Source: Pseudoflavonifractor sp. Marseille-P3106
Lineage (GTDB): Bacteria > Bacillota > Clostridia > Oscillospirales > Oscillospiraceae
Direction of reading: 5' to 3'
DNA: 64,000 nt
Assembly (NCBI GenBank): GCA_900169975.1
Contig: LT827124.1
Location: forward strand, 1 to 64,000
The position numbers and the translations under genes were made by a program. The notes beneath the pieces are model-generated. The model was not told the DNA's origin. It ran no database searches and worked only from the letters and a program-made list of their open reading frames with translations. Shown here one piece after another: positions 61,874 through 64,000 of the stretch (positions are counted from its first letter, which is position 1; each line of letters starts with the position of its first letter).

Positions 61874-63544
61874 ATGAAAAAATGTCTGTCGGTCCTGGTC
61901 TGCGCGCTGGTCCTGCTGGCAGGATGCCGGAGCGCCCCGGGGGACGGTCCAGCACCCTCTTCCGCCCCTGCGGAGACCCCGGAGGCGGCGAGAGCCCTGA
62001 CCCGGGATGAGGTGGAGCGGGTCAACAAGGCCTTTGCTTCCATGGAAGACGGGGGATCCGGGACCCGCGCCACTCCGGTGAGCGGCTTTTTTACCAGCCG
62101 GTATGAGGCACCGGAGGATTTGGACTTTGCGGAATTTTTGCGCTATTTTCCTGATGACGGGACCCTGAGCGCCGAAAACCGGGCGGAGTCCGACGCGCTG
62201 GCCGCCCTGCCCGGCTATCCCTGGGGAGATTCGGTGGGCGACATGCCCATCCACCGCATTCCGCGCGCCTCGGTGGACGAGGCCCTCTCCCGCTACGCCG
62301 GCATCACCGCGGCGGAGCTGGCCGACACCTCCGGCGTGCCCTATCTGGAGGAATACGACGCCTGGTACACCTTCACCAGCGACTTCGGCCCAGGCACCTT
62401 CCACTGCGTGGGGGGCGAGGCGGAGGGAGACACGGCCCGCCTGTGGGCCGCGCCCGGAGAGGACGGCAGCCGGGCGGAGCTGACGCTCCGAAAAGAGGGA
62501 GAGAACTGGTTCATCCGCTCCTTTCTGGACAGTGGACCGGACCCGGGGCGGACGCTGAAGGGGTTCCTCTCGGAATGGAAGGCCGAGGAGATTGGATCTG
62601 TTTCCTGGGGAGGACCCAACGAAGACCCTGCCGCGGAGGTGCTGGCCCCCATGGTGCGCGCTTCAATGGAGCGCACTGTGGACCACAATGCGCTTACTTT
62701 GAACGGCTCGGACACCGATGTGGTGTGGAGTCTGGATGTTTATCTGGGGGACAAGGACGCGGGGGGCTGGTCCGGGGAGGACGCGGTGCACCTGTGGGCG
62801 GGTCTGGAGGAGAACCTGGTGGAGATCTTTGCCGGAGAAAACCTCCCCAGAGGGCGGCTCTTTGTGGAAGATGAGGCCCTCTATCAGTTCCTCCGTACCC
62901 AGAACGACAGACCCGATCACATTGACCGGGCGGCCTATGCGTCATACAGGGACACGGTGGACGCCTACTTTGACGCCCGGCGGACAGAGGCCTGGGACGG
63001 GGGTTTTTCCTCCTGGGAGCTGACGGATTTTTTCCCGGTGGCCGAGAATGAGGGCCGGAACGCACAGGTCTATGCGATGGCGGCGGCCTACCGCGCCGAT
63101 CCCCCGGAGAAAGCCGCCCGAATGCTGGCGGGCGGGATGTATGTGGACAGCACCCTCCGGGCCCACGGCCTGGACTGGCGCCCGGTTTATCTGCTGGCGG
63201 TGGACGGAAGGGCGGTTCATGTCACCGGCGACGGTCGGGCCGAGGATGTCGACCTGACCGATGACGGCGAGGCGGAGATCGTGGCCTATCTTCCGGGGAA
63301 TGCCAGGGGCGTGGTGATCTATGACCTGTCCGGCGGAAAGCTGACAGGGCTGGACGTCAATCAGACGCTGGGCTGCCGAGGCTCCGACTATGCGGGGAAC
63401 ATCGGCAACATCCGGGAGGAATATTCCAACTGTATAGAGGCCTTTTTTGGAGAAGACGGGGCGGGCGTCTCCAAGATCTATCGCTATACCGCCGCCCGCA
63501 CACTGGAATATGTCTGCGGCCTGGACGAGGCCCTGCGGAGGTAA
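61874..63544 (+). CDS. Putative lipoprotein of unknown function
   Basis: A 556-residue exported lipoprotein. The signal peptide ends in a lipobox LLAGC (Cys18), followed by a Ser/Pro/Ala linker. The mature part is acidic with no recognised catalytic motif; a VDLTDDGEAEIVAYL stretch near the end resembles a calcium-binding repeat of the EF-hand/FG-GAP kind but this is weak. The ATG at 61874 follows AAAGGAGTG. It is divergent from ymdB and precedes htpG, without evident functional link. Confidence 0.8.
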   Translation: MKKCLSVLVCALVLLAGCRSAPGDGPAPSSAPAETPEAARALTRDEVERVNKAFASMEDGGSGTRATPVSGFFTSRYEAPEDLDFAEFLRYFPDDGTLSAENRAESDALAALPGYPWGDSVGDMPIHRIPRASVDEALSRYAGITAAELADTSGVPYLEEYDAWYTFTSDFGPGTFHCVGGEAEGDTARLWAAPGEDGSRAELTLRKEGENWFIRSFLDSGPDPGRTLKGFLSEWKAEEIGSVSWGGPNEDPAAEVLAPMVRASMERTVDHNALTLNGSDTDVVWSLDVYLGDKDAGGWSGEDAVHLWAGLEENLVEIFAGENLPRGRLFVEDEALYQFLRTQNDRPDHIDRAAYASYRDTVDAYFDARRTEAWDGGFSSWELTDFFPVAENEGRNAQVYAMAAAYRADPPEKAARMLAGGMYVDSTLRAHGLDWRPVYLLAVDGRAVHVTGDGRAEDVDLTDDGEAEIVAYLPGNARGVVIYDLSGGKLTGLDVNQTLGCRGSDYAGNIGNIREEYSNCIEAFFGEDGAGVSKIYRYTAARTLEYVCGLDEALRR

Positions 63545-63577
63545 GATGCGGAAATTGTAAATTTTCTTTGAACCCCC

Positions 63578-63606
63578 TTGAAAATTATGACACGAAGGAC
63601 TATCAT
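63578..63606 (+). promoter_or_regulatory. Promoter of htpG
   Basis: TTGAAA (63578-63583), 17 bp, TATCAT (63601-63606), with the CIRCE element starting 5 bp later. Confidence 0.75.
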
Positions 63607-63610
63607 AGCG

Positions 63611-63637
63611 TTAGCACTCTTGGGAAAAGAGTGCTAA
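63611..63637 (+). promoter_or_regulatory. CIRCE element (HrcA operator)
   Basis: TTAGCACTC-N9-GAGTGCTAA, a perfect match to the consensus, located at the transcription start of htpG. Confidence 0.97.
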
Positions 63638-63681
63638 CGCTATGTTTTTACAAAATAGCTTTGATATAGGAGGAGTCACCC

Positions 63682-64000
63682 ATGGCAAAGAAACAGTTTA
63701 AGGCGGAGTCGAAGCGGCTGCTGGATCTGATGATCAACTCCATCTACACCCACAAGGAGATCTTTCTCCGGGAGCTGATCTCCAACGCCAGCGACGCGGT
63801 GGACAAGCTGGCCTACAAGGCCCTCACCGACGACAAGGTGGGGCTGAACCGGTCGGAGTTCCGCATCCTTCTGACCGCCGACAAGGAAAACCGCACCCTC
63901 ACCGTCTCCGACAACGGCATCGGCATGACCAAGGAGGAGCTGGAGCAGAATCTGGGCACCATCGCCCGCAGCGGCTCCTTCCAGTTCAAGCAGGAGATGG
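63682..64000 (+). CDS. htpG: Chaperone HtpG (Hsp90), 5' part
   Basis: The ATP-dependent Hsp90 chaperone; only the first 106 codons are inside the window, which ends mid-gene. The N-terminal GHKL ATPase domain is recognisable: [38 protein letters not shown], with the catalytic Glu in [10 protein letters not shown], and [17 protein letters not shown] precedes the ATG. Transcription should be controlled by HrcA through the upstream CIRCE element. Confidence 0.96.
   Translation, partial: MAKKQFKAESKRLLDLMINSIYTHKEIFLRELISNASDAVDKLAYKALTDDKVGLNRSEFRILLTADKENRTLTVSDNGIGMTKEELEQNLGTIARSGSFQFKQEM

Overview
The window is about 64 kb of high-GC chromosome from a Gram-positive, spore-forming anaerobe. 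The best match is the Oscillospiraceae (Flavonifractor / Pseudoflavonifractor / Lawsonibacter type); this is inferred from gene content and GC bias, not from a search. Supporting signs are the sporulation pair yabP-yabQ behind a sigma-E-like promoter, a BirA-bioY biotin switch, a CIRCE heat-shock site, an S-layer-homology surface enzyme, and Clostridia-style SD sequences and promoters.

Layout. 0-1.6 kb: the end of a mobile element, with a large serine recombinase whose catalytic N-terminus is not visible, abutting a tRNA-Leu/tRNA-fMet operon. 2.0-8.1 kb: prfB, a small membrane protein, and a 1351-residue exported protein fusing a 5'-nucleotidase, SLH repeats, an alpha/beta hydrolase and a CX5R phosphatase. 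8.2-10.5 kb: proBA. 10.6-16.3 kb: trmL and the lower-glycolysis genes pgk-tpiA-gpmI-eno. 16.3-18.3 kb: nadE, broken by an exact 47-bp tandem duplication. 18.6-21.5 kb: a P-type ATPase behind a yybP-ykoY-type (Mn2+) riboswitch.

21.5-38.4 kb is an accessory sugar-acid island in three regulated modules. Module A has an IclR regulator, a tandem palindromic operator, a KdgT permease, a split UxaA-family dehydratase, an FAH-family enzyme and a DapA-family lyase. Module B (minus strand) has an IclR regulator, a DapA-family lyase, an iron-type alcohol dehydrogenase and a GarR-like reductase. Module C has a PrpR-like sigma-54 activator and, behind a clear -24/-12 promoter, an IlvD/Edd dehydratase, a GntP permease and an amidohydrolase. 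Together they look like uptake, dehydration, aldol cleavage and reduction of sugar acids; the substrates are not determined by the sequence.

38.4-45.1 kb: an orphan PTS EIIC under a 42-bp palindrome, birA/bioY, yabP-yabQ-divIC-S1 protein, and pyk. 45.2-51.0 kb: a minus-strand envelope-modification group (MFS carrier, AlgX/DHHW-like protein, MBOAT O-acyltransferase, three 49-bp repeats, acyltransferase-3, VOC protein). 51.1-64.0 kb: housekeeping genes (mtaB, an HD nucleotidase, an ACT protein with a PFL-family protein, pgi, a Walker-A protein, lepB, a YhaN/YhaO-like pair, ymdB), a lipoprotein, and the start of htpG under CIRCE.

The points most worth following up are the duplication-inactivated nadE, the multi-enzyme surface protein, the riboswitch-controlled ATPase, the sigma-54/IclR sugar-acid island and CIRCE control of htpG.
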